Positions 1-14,215 of a stretch of DNA of 64,000 nt are shown piece by piece. The position numbers were made by a program, and so were the translations under genes. Origin of the DNA: Luscinia megarhynchos (taxonomy: Eukaryota; Chordata; Aves; Passeriformes; Turdidae); NCBI GenBank assembly GCA_034336665.1, contig CM067568.1:39412770-39476769 (forward strand), given 5' to 3'. The first letter of the stretch is position 1, and each line of letters opens with the position of its first letter. Under the pieces are notes generated by a model. That model saw nothing but the letters and a program-made list of their open reading frames with translations. It did no database searches and was not told the origin of the DNA.

Positions 1-3000
1 TTGCACCAGCCTCCTGAAAGATGTATTTTGAAAGGCTTTTGACCTTTCTTTTCCATTTGGGGACAAAAGTGTTTCAGTCATATCATCCAACACCTAAACA
101 GGAATAGATTCTCACTCACAAGTTTGAGAACCAGAAGTAAATTTTAAAATAGCCAGCAACAATCTTTGTGACAGTGAAAAATTCGCTTGGAAAGCATCAA
201 AGCTTGTGGAGACTTCACACAATTTGGAGGAGCTGGTTCTTTGAGCTGTGGCTTAGTTAGAGGTCCTACAAACAGCTCTTGACTCCCCCACACAAGAGAT
301 TAGGATATCAAACAAGTGCTCTCTGACAGGGCACTAATTCAGTTTCTGCTGCTATTCTGCACAGAGATCTCATGCTAAACTCTCTGCCCTCCAGGTGATA
401 CAGTAATATGAGCTCACTCACATGAGTTCAGTGATCTGGCCTGGCAAAGACAATCAAATTGTTGAAAATGAAACTATTTTAAAAGTTGAGGAAAATTCCT
501 CACACAATTGATTTTACTAATGCTGTCCACACAGCTTTCTAGAGATGGCCTAGCTACATGCAATACATATAACTAAATAATTTATATAACTGAATTCACA
601 CTGAGTCATCTATGCAATGAATAGCGACCAATCCACTCTTTATAACAAAATTATCCTGACACTGCTGTCAGCCATGCAAAAATAAGCAAACATGAGTTGT
701 GAATTTCTCTGTTAACTGAAAATCAAACAAATTCAGCAGAAACACTTTGTTACTGTGCTGGCTTTGCATGAAAAGTCACTTTGATGGAGGTTCAGGAAAT
801 GAGAAGGATTAAAGGAAGAATTTCTGACAATTTCAAGGCAGCTGAAGCTTCATGTTGGTGCATAACTGTAACTATCTCACTGGAGCTGGTTCCTTACCTT
901 TTTTACTTTTGCCACCTCGTTCCCACATTTTGAGTATGCTAAGAACACGCAGGAAATTTATACATTATATTACAGGAGTGAACATGTCCTCCTTGTGAAG
1001 CTTAAGGGACATGATAACAGAGAAAATATTTTCAGATTTTCTGAGCAGGAAGAGAGGGAGGGGGTAGGAAGCAAACCTGGAACCCCAGTATTCTGAAGCT
1101 GCACCTCCCTGTGACAATGCAGGGAAGCACCAGGGCAAGGAACCTGCAGGAGTTGAGAGTGTTCCTCCTTGGGCACCTGCCTGGAAAATAGTCTTCAAAA
1201 GACCAGGTGCTTGCTCCGTGACATTCCAGAAAATGTTGTTCCCCTTTTGAAATGTCTTGTCTACCACAGGAATCACATTAACAGTGTCTGTCCCTTAAAA
1301 GTCAAACTTTCCCAGACGAAAGATAGCAAAATAAAAGCACTAGAAGCTAAAAATACCCAAACCCAAAGCCTACCACCACTAAGGAATTACTAAGCTATTA
1401 GCTCTGTCTATGCTACATAAATAAAAATGAGGGATTTTATTAACACTGTCTATGCTATATGGAATGTTCTCAAAGAGCAGTGTATTTTCTGTACATGAAA
1501 ATCCGCTGAAAGTCCTGGATTTTTCCATTTTCACATAAATCAAAAATTTCTTTGTGTAAACTTCAAACAACCAAAACCCTAGAAATGCTATATTTAAACA
1601 ATTCATAAATGTGATACCTTGCAGAATTCAAAATATTTTAGTTATTTTATTGTTTAATATTTTATGCTAATATTTATAAACATAAAAATGTGATTATTTT
1701 TTAACTATTGTGACTAAAAAATTAGTGTTATGGTACTGAAAGTCCAAGGATTGAGGGCTTCTCAAAATTTCTACTAGGCACGAGGTACCAACACCCAGCA
1801 ATATAACTGTGTCCAGGACACTGTGTCACAGGAAAAGCAAAGTTGAATGAATGCTGCAAGTGCAGAGATTCTGGCAGGAGAATTACACAGCAGAGGGAGC
1901 AATTGCCCTTCATCACAGAAACAATTGAGTCACTTTTATTCCTTACAGCATTAGCATTGCTGTAGCTGCAAAGTTCTCTAAGATGAGTTTGTACACCAAC
2001 ACAGTAGTTCTTATTAGATGAAATGTGAAAACTGAAAAAAGGAAAAAACCCTGCAAGATCAAAAATCCTCTTTTGAGGATCTTTGAGTACAGCTGAGTAT
2101 AAGAACTCTGCATTGACTTCAATAGGCATTGGTAAAGCATCCAAGAGAAAAAGCAGCTGGTCTCTGTGTTCAGGAACAAAAACAGATAATTGCTAGTGTG
2201 AAACAGTGAGAATTTGTGAGAAGGGAAATTATCATTCATTATAATAACTATGCTGAGTCTACAGATGATAGTGACAGTTTTATATCCTAAGATATAGAAG
2301 GTGTTTTGAGAAAAAAAGACATGAGATCAGGGGTAAACCAACTGTGTACGTGTTTATTCTTTACTAGTTTTCTGTGAGAGTTTATTCTGGTATATAGCAA
2401 TTTCTTAGTTTGACCTACAAATCCTCCAGGACACCATTTGGTGCAAAGGCTGAACAAGGTTACATTCTTGGCAGGGAGAATGTAGCAGCTAGAGACATGA
2501 GAGGTTGACTCTGGGGTGTTTTATTCATAGTAAGAAACAGAAAGACACTCCAGAATTCATCTGGAAAAGGTGCTGCATGTTTCACAGCTCTGTGTTTATA
2601 GAAACTCATAGAGAAGATGTGCCCAATGCCTTACACAATTAGACACAAGACACTGTAGCTCACACTGTTGGCACATGAATATGCAAGATCAGCAACAAAA
2701 TGAGAGCAGGTGGACATATTCAGTAATTTCTATTAATAATACTTGCTCTCATTCCATTCTTTAAATCTTTACTTTTCTAGAAGAGAAAAAACACAACAAA
2801 TTTCCATTTGCAGTCTTCTGCCTACCAACTAGTCATACATGTTTAGTTAGACAAAGTGTTAGTCTTAGCTATCTTTTCTTTTGCACCTTTTGATTCCTAC
2901 TAATATAATAAAATTAAACATTTCAGCCTTCCCTTTGCTATTCAGTCAAATTGGTTACAGGATCTAAAACTGAGAAAAAGGATTTTTGCTCAGCATGGAT

Positions 3001-6000
3001 TCCCAAGAAGAGAAACTCAGTCATCCATGAAAGAAATAACTCATCAATTTATTACAACTGATTGACTAAAAAGTATTTTGACTATTTTCAATAAACCAAG
3101 ACATCTTAATATACAATACACTGCCAGAAGTCAAGAATTATAACACATAAGAGCCAGTTTTATGGAAGGTAACTTCCACCATTTCCAGGGACCAGTGAAC
3201 TGATGGATGCAAGATGCAAGACCAACTTCCTCTAAAGATCCACTTCGCAGGATAGAGGGCATCAATGTCCTGGAGAAATCAGAGCAGATGCCTCCAAGTT
3301 TGGCTGCTCCATATGTGTGCCCTGCAGCTGGCCACATTCTCATTGTGAGTATCCTGTCACACAGTAAGGGTACTAACTACCAAGAAGCAGAAGTGTCTTT
3401 AGTTGTTCAGCATTGAAACCAGCAGGAATCATCACAAAAACTATAAATAGGTTTGTGGCCAGCACTGTAACCCAAATGACCAGAAACTCCACAAGTAACC
3501 AGTGAGGATCTGGCCCTTTGTAACACTTGGTTTCAGGCCAAGAAAAAGCTGAACATCCGTAGGGATGGCTGCAAACTGGCCAGTCTCCACTACAAACAGA
3601 GAAGCTGCTGCCATTCATCCCACAAGTGTTCTTGGAATTTGCTTGCTACAGCTTTAAAAAAGGTCAGACAGAAGGTGCTCAAAAAAGAGATGTGTGTGAT
3701 CAGTCTGGCTGTTTTAATTGGGCAGCCAACTCTGCCTTGTGACAGACAGCTGGGAAATGCAGCTACCAGGAGGCTGAATTGTATCCACATGTAAGCACTC
3801 ATGTTTCATGGAGCACATAAATTGTACAGCAGGAATTTAGGGGATGGAGCAGCTGCGTTATGAGGAGAGATTTCTCTCCTTAATTTGAAGACATGCAGGC
3901 TGAGGGGGATACAACTGAGAACTGCAAAATCATGAAGGTAGTTGAGAAAGTGAGAGTAGATTGTTAGTCACCAAACCTTGTAATACTACAAGTATGGGCA
4001 CTCACTCAAACTGCATGCAAGATAGGTTTCAAACAAACAAAATAAATAATTTTATTTTGCAAGCACAGCTGTAGTAAAATTTTGGTGGTGTGGGACTAGA
4101 CCAGTAGTATCAGCAGGCTAGACAAGAAAAAGCAGGCTATAAAAAGAGAATTATTTTTATGGACAGCCATTCCAAAATGGGTAAGGGAATGTCCACAGGT
4201 GTGCCTCCCAGGGATTTTGTGACCATGGATGCTGAGGAAGAACGAGGGGAGCACACAAATGAATAGCCAGGTTCATGTCCTAGCTCCGTGTAGTATTGCC
4301 TGCTGTTACTGTCCAAGGCAAAGATATCTGTCTAGGTGGGCCTTAGGTTTGACAAAATAAGGTATTTCCTACACTTTTATGCATGAAGCCATGACTGGAG
4401 AAAGCCATTGCCACTGTAGGCCTAAGAGCCAGACTCACTGCAGGAGAGGCAGCTGCTGTGACCCCCCAATGACCACTGTCAGACCACATGCACTCTAAAA
4501 ACCTGTGCAGAAGTCATAATGCAATAGGCATTCACATTGAGGAACTGCTTCTGCCCCGCAGAGCACTGAAGCTAAAATCAGAATTGTTTCTGTTATATCC
4601 TGGTAGCTATAAATACTGAAGTTTTGCACAAATTCCCTTGCTGTTTTTCCTTACATGCAGCTCCTGTCCATAATACTCCCTGCTCCAGAGGAACTCAGCC
4701 ATGGCACTAGGCTTTGTCCCTGTTACAGTATGAATTTCTCCCCAAAACTTGCAACCAAACAAGTAAGCTCAATTTCCAGCTTCATAAAGGTGGTATCTAA
4801 TAATAGCATGCCTGTCCCACTCTCACAATGTAAGAGCAGACTTTTAAAGAAAAAAAATCTGTCATTTGCTAGCAGTCAAACACATGCTGGCTTCCTCTGG
4901 GCACAACAGATTTCACCTGCTTCCTTCCTTTCCCTTTCAGATGCCACAGCTGTGATGGATATGTTACTAACACACACAGCACATGTGCCACATGTCCCCT
5001 TATCGTCCTCTCTCCATTGCTACACCCCTGAAGTACTGAGAGGAAATTGAGCTGGCCAGAGCTATCTGGGCTGTATGCAAGGCCCTGTCAAAGAGTCATG
5101 AGACCAGATGGATTGACAATAGTTACTGCTCCTCCTGTGTATTAAATGCCATCTCTTTTCCCAGAATTTTCTATAGCATATGCAGTGGTCGCTTGTCTAA
5201 ACTTGACCAAACAACTTTACCCATCTTCACACTATAGTGGATGAGTGGGTGGATTTCTGAATATGCTTGTGACTTCCCAAGAAGCCATAAGAAATATGGA
5301 TCTAATTTTAGTGGAGCCCACTCTTTCTCAAGTCTGAGGAAAAATCTGTTTTCATTTTCTCTGAGGCCTGCAAGGCAAGTAGGAAGGCACAACAATTTTA
5401 TCACTGAAATCTTAAAAAAATATGACCACATACTAGCTCATTTCTCAGCATTCCAAATATAACCAGAAAGCATAGTGTTGTATAACACAAGAAGACAGGC
5501 ATAGCCCTACAGTGATAGAGATTTTATCTAGCTCCCATTTCAATGGCAACTGGCCAGCTGGAATTTGTTCATAAGTATTTATTTGATAGCAAGATGAGTT
5601 ACACTGGTCCAGTTGCCTAAAAAAGAAATAATTGGAAATTACAGGAGGAAATAACCTATTCAAGCCATCCATTTCCTCCACCAGGCATCATACAGGTATA
5701 ATCCACTCTGTCCCCCTTAGACAGAATCAATTTGACAAGGTTGTGTGAGATGGCAGAGAACTGGACTAGAATCCTTCCCAGTGAAGTGAACAGTGGACAG
5801 TGTCAACTCTTCTAACACTGGGAGTAACAAATAAAACAACTGGGCTCTCAGGAGTACAAAACAGTAAATCTTTACCAAGATCAGTCTCTCACAACTGAGC
5901 TATTAATGATATCACCTCTCCCCAATGGCCTACAAAATTTAACAATCAGAAAGCTGTATGATCCTAAATTCATTCTGCTTTTGGCAAAGGGAGTGCTATA

Positions 6001-6724
6001 TAAAACTGTTCCTAAATCCAAACAAGCAATGAAATTGGGAAGAGACACAAGGAAGACACTGGAATGGGTTGAAAGTACCTGGGCCCTGTCACCAGACACC
6101 AAATTCATTCCTTGGCATCAGACATCTTTCAGGAAACTTTCTGCTTACAGAGGCTGACAAAAGTAGTTTCACTTATTGGAAATGTTCTCTAAATTTCAAG
6201 TTTTCTAGATTCTAAGTTAATCCCAGTCCATTTTTAGGAATTGCTTTACTTTTAATTGTCCTGCAGGAAAAACACTTGATCCTACACATTTTCATTCCAC
6301 ACCACTAGATGTCACTCAGCCCATTTCTGTTTCGTGCCCACCACCACGGCAATTTACTCTTGAAAAACAAGAGTAAAATTTTACTACGAAAAACAAAAAG
6401 CTATAGAATCACTACGGAGAAATAGAGAACGTGTCGAATAGGACACAACGTTTTCCCAAACACAGCCTCTTTGCAAGCCTGAAGTAGCTTTCAAATACAC
6501 ATAGGTCAAGACATTTTGAAGCTGAGACAGATTCAGCACCACTTTCAGCTGGAGAGGGTAAAAAGATCAACTCCATAGTTACAGTCACAGATTTATTTAC
6601 TGTTCAATTAATTTCCAATTCAAACGGCAGCAAACTGAACGACTTGGGTGGAAAGAATCGCCTCTTAAGCCCCTGAAAAGTCCACTGCATTCCCAAAGTG
6701 TGAGCCTTGATCCCTGCAGTGTAT
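1..6724. other. intergenic DNA, no gene recognised
   Basis: AT-rich. Stops are frequent in all frames, the longest open frames are short, and none shows domain-like composition or plausible splice context. No RNA gene or repeat was recognised. Confidence 0.7.
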
Positions 6725-7085
6725 TCGTTATCACAGAACCTTAAAATGTTCAGAGCTGGAAGGCACATTGGGGATCAACCAGTTCCAGCCTCCTGCCATG
6801 GGCAGGGACAACTTGCACTAGAAAAGGCTGCTCAGAGCTCCTTCCAACCCGGCCTTCCCTTGAACACTTTTGTGAGTGGGCAGCCACAACTTCTCTGCTT
6901 CAGTGCCTCACCACTCTCATGGCGAGGAATTTCTTCCCAGTAGCTAAACCTACTTTCTTCTTTCAGTTCAAAGCCATTCCTCCTTGTCCTGTAACTACGT
7001 GCCCGTGTCAAAAGTCCCTCTTCAAGCTCCAGGGGGGTCTCACCATCTCAGCAGAGCAGACCAGGGGGACACAGTCACTATATAT
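6725..7085 (-). mobile_element. CR1 LINE 3' fragment (minus strand)
   Basis: Reads as the reverse complement of the CR1 3' region: ATCACAGAACCTTAAAATG at the 3' end, then CTGGAAGGCACATTGGGGAT, GCCATGGGCAGGGACAACTT, CTTGTCCTGTAACTACGTGC and CACCATCTCAGCAGAGCAGA. About 360 bp, 5'-truncated. Confidence 0.85.
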
Positions 7086-9369
7086 AGGTATAACCACATC
7101 TCTGTGATGCCAATAAGATCTTAGCCCTGCGGGCACCTGCACATCTCTAATTCCTCTCGTTTACTTCCCCACACTGCATGCAATGCATAAATACATTCAA
7201 GTTGGGCACCCCACCCCTATCCTAATGAAGCTCACTACCTGCTGTCTCTCCCCACATACCTTATAAGATATTCCCTTGGAAAAGGTAACTTTTTAGTTTA
7301 CAGATAGTTTCAAAAAATGAATTCAGCTCTTTGTACCATACCTTAGCTTTCATGAAACCCCAACCCTACCTGCAAAACCTGCAATGATAAATTCTCTCCC
7401 CTGTATAAACAGATGCCACTGTGGGGCATCAAGCACATTTCACACAATGCCTAAAAAATGCAATGCAAAATTGAATGTGAAAGTATAATTACAGATTATC
7501 AGGTTTCAGCAAACCAGGGAAGATTTGATAAGACAGTGAAACAGCAAGAGGGAAAGGGAAGGAGGGGAAATCAAGAACCAGGAGAGTAACACTGACAAAA
7601 ACAATGCACCAGTTGTTAACAGTGATAGACCCTTTTTTTTAAATGAAACTTTTTATTCATATTCTTCTAATACATTCCTCATTGTATCAGAATATTAACA
7701 AATTCCTATATTCTTTTCAGTCTATGACATAACAGAGCAGATCAGTACAGTCCTACTGATCTGTGCATTTCTACTCTAACATCAATAAAGCATTTCCAAC
7801 AGTGAAAATAAACTATTTCTTTAGCATAGCTAATCCTTTTGCAATTAGTCCTCTCCAGCCCCCCAAACATACTTTGCTATAGGAATTAACCTACTTTCAA
7901 AAAAATATTGAAATCTTTTCACATACACAGAGTTTTTATTCACTTACAATTTATGTAGCCTAGAAACCATAATAAAGAAGGTTGGCTTGCTGCTCAGGAG
8001 AAAACTCACATTATGTCTCTGGTCTGTCAGTGTCTGCCTGTGGGATCGTGCACATGTTTACAGTTCACAGCAGAGAACAATGCAGAGTGCTCTGAGCTGC
8101 AGATTCCCAAGCCAGGAAACACACATGGCACAGCACTGCTGGCACATCAAGGAATCATTGCATGGAGGTGCTGGGCTGGCTCTCGAGGCCAGGGATCACA
8201 CTGCCTGCTCAGGTGTCTTTTCATCAACAATAAAAGCACTTGCTGGTTCTCTATCTTTTTTTCTCCATTTGAAGAGGGAGAAGAGTAGCCCTTCCATGTT
8301 TTGCACAGATGTTGCAGGCATACAAGAAAACTAGGGAAGTGCAGACAGAACTGAGAACCAGAAAGGAGGGAGTGCATGCAGAACTCTAAAACCCAGGCAG
8401 CACTTGAAAGTTGTTCTCCTGCAATAATTTTATCTTAGGCATCAGGATAATTTTTTTTTAAAATCTATTACTACTAAATGATAAAGTTGGAACTGGAGAT
8501 ACTAAGGACCAAGCTGTGAAGAGAAAACTGATCAGGATCAATTTGACGTGGAAAATTGGAAAATGCCAAAAAATGTCTTAAGAAAATAACTTTACTCTTG
8601 GAAAGTGCCTCTTTATTGACATTTCTTGAAGAAAAATAAATTTCTGCTGAGAAGGTTACTCAGGTTCAAGGAGGATTTTCTGAGAAAAGGGAGAGGCATC
8701 AATTCCAGAATGACAATCTGCAGTGTTAATGATAAGACAGAAATTCAAACAGCATGCACGAGACTTGGCACAGGGAATGAAACCTAAGGCTCCCCATGAG
8801 TTCCTGACCTGGCTAGTACAGGAGTGGTGTGTTCTGCATGTACAGCTGAATGCCCACTGCAACCTCTACAAAAAAGGCTCACATGCTAGACCAAGCTCAG
8901 CACACTTGTTTGGATGTGAGGAACGTTACATGTAGATTTCTATTTCACAAAAGCATTGTTGGGATTTGAACCTCGTCTGTTGGTATATTAATTATTCTGT
9001 TTCCAGTTCAATCTTTCACAAGTGTCTGTTCTGTACCAGTATAGAACACAAAAAAGTTTTATGGGATAGGAGCCTGTTTCCTCTCCATCTCTAGAAAATA
9101 ATATCAGATAGACAAAAGGAAATTAAGAATTTTATTATAAAATTCTACCTTTGTCCAAAAGCTCACTGGAGAAGTTAATGAACTTAAAAACAGGTACATT
9201 TTTTTTTCAATTTGTGTTCCACACTCCCTTCAGAAAAAAAGGCCTTTTCCTTACCAGCTAAGTACAGTGCTATATACCTGTTATATTTATAGCCATATTC
9301 CTTTCAGTGAAGTTTGATGTGAAATCATACCAGCCTGTGGTCTTTCCTGCAGACCCACTTTCAGCACTC

Positions 9370-9692
9370 AAAGCTGGGGCAGCTGCAAGAGATCTGGAGA
9401 GGGCTTTTTACAAGTGTGTGTAGTGACAGGATAAGGGGAAAGGTTTCAAACTGATAGAGGGTAGGTTTAGATCAGATATTAGAAAAAAAATTCATTACTG
9501 TGAGAGTGCTGAGGCACTGAAAGTGGTTGCCAGAGAAGTTGTGGATGCACCACCCCTGGAAGTGTCCAAGACCAGGGCTGGATGGGGCTCTGAACAACCT
9601 GATCTAGTGGAAGGTGACCCTGTCCATGGCAGAGGAGTTGAACTAGATGATCTTTAAGATCATTTCCCACCCAAACTTAGGATTCTATGATA
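9370..9692 (+). mobile_element. CR1 LINE 3' fragment (plus strand)
   Basis: Has GTGACAGGATAAGGGGAAAG, AGTGGTTGCCAGAGAAGTTG, AGGTGACCCTGTCCATGGCA and the diagnostic 3' end AACTAGATGATCTTTAAGAT followed by GGATTCTATGATAAA. 5'-truncated. Confidence 0.9.
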
Positions 9693-10224
9693 AATACAGA
9701 AGTCTTACAAATATTTGCTGACATTTTATAGCTTGATTTGATTTAAGTCTCCTCTCTCTTAGATGTGACCTACACATGAAAAGAAATCAGAATGACTGCA
9801 CCTGAAGAGATAAATGTGTGGAGTCATTATATCAGTCTCTGTTGAAGTCATTCTTAGCTGCCAACACAACCTGGCTTTTCTGGCACTGCTATGCCAATTG
9901 ATCTCCCAGACTCACCCAACATTACACGTGCTGCAATCAAGGAACAAAAGTTTTGCTTTATCTGCACAGGTAGTCCTGATTAGAGCCAAGGCAAGAATAA
10001 ATTCAGGGGCAAAGGTAAAATTCGTGCTGGGGGCAAAGATCTACTGCAGCACATGCAAACAGCTCAGCAGCACAGTGACCTGAGCAGGGCTTTCTGCACA
10101 GCAGAGAATTTCACTGCAAGTGAAGACATGGTTATGGATAGGCTAAAGGGAGCACTGTGAGCTGGATAAAACTAAACACAAAAATAAACACCATTTAGAC
10201 AATGAGTTTCAACCCTCTAACTGA

Positions 10225-10280
10225 AAAGTTTAAAAAAAGGAAGAGGGGGGAGAGGGGAATGGGAAGGGGAATGGGGAAGC
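10225..10280. repeat. homopurine GGGGAATGGGAAG-type tract
   Basis: A G/A-only run with short imperfect GGGGAATGG repeats. Simple repeat, no gene nearby. Confidence 0.7.
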
Positions 10281-10696
10281 AACAAATCAAACACTTTCAA
10301 AAGGTAGTTCACCTAATTTGTTGCAGACTATCCAGTGTGATATAAAAACACTGAATGACTCAGAGGCAAAGTTCTGAAAAACCAATTTAGAAAAACTACA
10401 GGTGCCTTTGAAAGAAGCATTCAAAACATACAGAATTCAATAGAATTTATATGTTTAAGACACTGAAAGAAACCCAGCAAGGTTAGGTAAAAGCCTCAAA
10501 GCTCTGGGAAATAAATTCAGAAATATGTTGATTTGTCACAGAGCTCTTTCAGGAATACAAAAAAGGAAATCCAGTCCAAAACAATTACAAAAAAAGGAAG
10601 TTAGTGCCACAGAGAACCTTAGATCACAAAAAGTTAGGCCAAGTTGGATACAGACAGCACAACCCCTACTCCTGCTCTAAGCAACATTCAGTGTTC

Positions 10697-10755
10697 CACA
10701 GAATCATGTAGTATGGAAAAAACCCTTAAGAACATTGTGATGTTTCAGTTCACAC
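10697..10755 (-). mobile_element. short CR1 3'-end fragment (minus strand)
   Basis: ACAGAATCATGTAGTATGGA followed by AAAAACCCTTAAGAACATTG matches the reverse complement of the CR1 terminal region, only about 60 bp. Confidence 0.5.
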
Positions 10756-13700
10756 TAAGAAAATGTAACTAAACATTGGCCTAAAATTGCCATTAAGAAC
10801 AAGAAATCTCTGCTAAGTGTTTTAATTAGTCTTATAGAAGATCACAAAGACTCTGTATTTGTAAACTAAAAAAAAAAAAACCCCAAAAAAACTAAAACGA
10901 CTGCATAAAAACAAATTACTGTCAGAAGTAAAAAGAATTAAATATTAATAAAAATCTAGAAGACATTATAAAACAAAGGGAACCCTATCACCCACTATCC
11001 ATGTATTCCATGTTCACAGAAACCAATTCTGGATCCTATCTAATAGAGACAAAACTCCCACTTCACAAAGAAAAACAGAGGAAATAAGTTATTTCTCAAG
11101 TGGTCTATATATATATCTACACCACTTGCATACCTTTATCAAATATTTTGTATCTTAAAAAATAATATATTTACTCCAGTAAGTTCTGCCTTGATTTCAA
11201 TCCTTTATCAATGCTATTTATTTCTCACTAACAGCAAAACTTAACTCTGTCTTAACGAAGTTTCACCCATTTAAACCATTCTCAGGAGTGATACACACAG
11301 AGCACAGTCTTCCTCTGCAAAGCACAGGTAAATGAACAATTTACCTTGTTATTAAACAGCAATTGCATGCCTTCTGGTCCCTCATCATCCTAGCCACAGC
11401 CATGTGCTGCCAGAAATGAAAGGCAGTGTTTAATGAGCATTGCACACCCTGCACTGCAGGCAGCAGCACCATGGCACAGAGCTCAAGCTGTGCAGAAGGG
11501 GAAGTGAAGTCTCTGTCCTCTGCTCTCACCTCAGCTGCTTCCCGTTCCCAGCGCAGGGACTGGCTCACTCGGCAGGGCTCTGCTCCAGCCTTTTTCAGCT
11601 GTGCAAAGCTTAGTGCCATGGCACTGCCTCGAAATACAGATCCCCTGCTATGGGCCAATTATTTGAGTGATGGTCAGAAGGGAGGGATGCTGCCTAATAA
11701 CTATCCAATACAAAGTGAAACAAAAATCCCCTGATAAGCTTATTTTGAGGTCTGCTGATACTTATCAGCTGTATTTCCTCCAATTGAAATTTGAGAATAT
11801 ATTTTAAAACATGAAACATACAAGAATTGTATTTCACTTCTACTATGACTATTTTTCTTTTAGGGAAGAATAGTTGTTAATGTGCCAAAAATGCCAACTA
11901 ATTTTTACAAAATCTCTGGCTGAAGTCAGGGTTATTAGCATTTCACTCTAACAGGTGGTACAGAGGTTATAAGCTGAGGTACTATGAGGCAGTATGAACT
12001 AACAGCCCTGGATTAGTGCTGGAGCTCAGAATCAAAACAAGCATCCCTGCCTCTATGGGCAGCTGTGCCTGCTTTCAGCCAGGGGAGGCAATACAGCTCT
12101 AAAAGAAGCATTTGAAGTCTTTGCAATGTGTCTTTTCTGCAGTGCTGTTACTGGAGATATCTCTGCCCCTCAAGCAAAATGCAGGTGATGTCCCTGTGCC
12201 ATTGCATGGCTGGCACACTCTCAGTCCCATGTCTCTAGAGACTGAGCACCACGGGGCAGAAGGGACTGAGGACATGGGAGGTTATGAACTGTTCTTGCAA
12301 AATGTCATTCAGAGGCTGCTGAGTGATTCCTGTCACAGGCTTTGCTGCCTCTTTAGACATAAGGTGTCAATTTCAACCAATCATCAATTGCTCATAAGTA
12401 AATGACAAAGGCAACAAAAACAACAATAAAAACCTTACAGAGGAGATAAATCTGCAGTGCTTAAGGTCCTCATTCAAAAGAAATCCTTATTCAGCGACTT
12501 ATATGCTTAAGTATCACAGAAGTTAAAGTAGGCTGCATGAAGTGATGCTGGTGATTTGTTTGGAAGGCAGAAGCAGGGATATACATTTAGCCTAATTTTT
12601 CTTAAAAAAAATAATAAAATCAACCTTTCAGCATTTTGGGCAACGTCGTGTTCAACAGAAAACTTTGTTCAAGTATTTTGCCTTCAGAAATGATCCCATG
12701 TGAGCAACAGCGTGCAGAGCACTACAGTAGAAGCGGAATTTCTCTCTGAAATCCTCCACCCAGCTCTGTAAATGCTAACCCTGTTCTCAGGACACATCAA
12801 ATTCCATGGCAACCAGCATGTATTTCCCCTCATTTTCCCACACTGATGCTGAGCCGCAGCCTTTTGTTTGGAGTGCTAAATGCAAGTATTTTGAGATGCC
12901 CTTCAGAGGGTTCCTCAGCAGCTGACCCGGTAGTTTGTACCCATTTCTTGGTGTAATTTGTGCACATTTAAGTACTTGGTGCTTAAATTACAGAATACTT
13001 CTGTGTTAGAGGTTTCAACGTGAATTAATACTACAGGGTGATGAGAAAACACAGCCACTAGTCCTGTCTGTGGCGAGGCATAACCTGGCCCTTACAGGTG
13101 GGGACACAGCCAGTGTAGCAGTTCACACTGGAGAGCAGGCTCACAATCTCCTGCAGCATGTGGAGAACCTCCCGTGAGAGTTCACACTTCTCAGCACTAC
13201 AAGAGAGCTGAAACAAAACCAGGCGATGTAGCAGAGCAGAACACTCGGTGTTTCACTTGGGGTGCATCTCCAGAGTTTGGGTGCGGTGTATTTTGCGTCT
13301 TCCCAGGCAGAAGAGCCCTGGCGGGCCCCTCCCTTGAGGGGGACGGGCTGTTTGGAGCACAGCCCTAGACAAGCGGCGCGGTTCCACTAGAGCCCGTTCT
13401 TCACCATGCTTTGGGCTACAGGAGCATCCAAACACGCTCTCCACCCCACCGCTTCCTACCTGGAAAGCTCATCCCAGCTCTTCCTCTCCTCACAGCTATG
13501 TCAGCACGGCTACCTGCCCTGGCTCCCAGCAGTGCTTTATCGCTGCGGGGCCGCTCCGAGCCCGGCCAGCCGCGCACCCGGCCCCGCCCGCAGACCCGGC
13601 GGGCCGCGCCTGCCCCTCACGGCGACCCTTCAGCACCGCCCGTGGCCCCAGCCCGGCCCCAGGGCCCGCTCCCGCCCTGCCCCCTTATCGGCGGCCGCAG

Positions 13701-13862
13701 CCGCCTCCCTTATCGCCCGCGGCCAGCGGCAGCCCGGCTGTGGGCGGCGGGCGCTCGCTGAGACCCGGCCCAGGGCGGAGCGGGCGGAGGGAGCGGCACC
13801 CGGCCCGGCCCGGCCCCGCCCCGCGCGGGCTTTGTTCCGCTCGCAGCCCCCGCCCGGGAGGC

Positions 13863-13920
13863 GGCCGTGCCGAGCCGTGCCGAGCCGTGCCGTGCCGTGC
13901 CGTGCCGTGCCGCGCCGTGC
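13863..13920 (+). repeat. GCCGT pentamer microsatellite in the VASH1 5' region
   Basis: About eleven pentamer units, GCCGT with GCCGA and GCCGC variants. It ends roughly 300 bp before the VASH1 ATG, inside the CpG island, in the probable promoter or 5'UTR. It is likely length-variable. Confidence 0.85.
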
Positions 13921-14215
13921 CCGGGAGGCGGCGGGCGGGGCGCCCCGGGCAGCCGCGCCCCGCCCCGCGCGGTGCCCGCCGTCACTGCCGCGGGCGCTCG
14001 GGCCCCGGCGCCTCCCCCGCCGCGGCGGCGGCCTGATGCGGCACCCGGCGCCGCCCCGCCCGGCTCTCTCTGCCCTTCTCGCGGCGAGCCCTCCGCTCTG
14101 ATACCTCCGGGGCGCGGCGGGGGCGGTGACGCCCCGTGCCCGGAGCGCCGGCCATGCGGGGCGCGGCCCCCGGCGGCCCGGCGGCGGGCGGCAGGCGCTG
14201 AGCGCGGGCGCGGCG

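Larger units (their letters stand above)
7086..13539. other. intergenic DNA upstream of VASH1
   Basis: Apart from the CR1 fragments at 9370-9692 and 10697-10755 and the purine tract at 10225-10280, no gene or RNA is supported. Distal VASH1 regulatory elements may lie here but cannot be called from one sequence. Confidence 0.65.
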
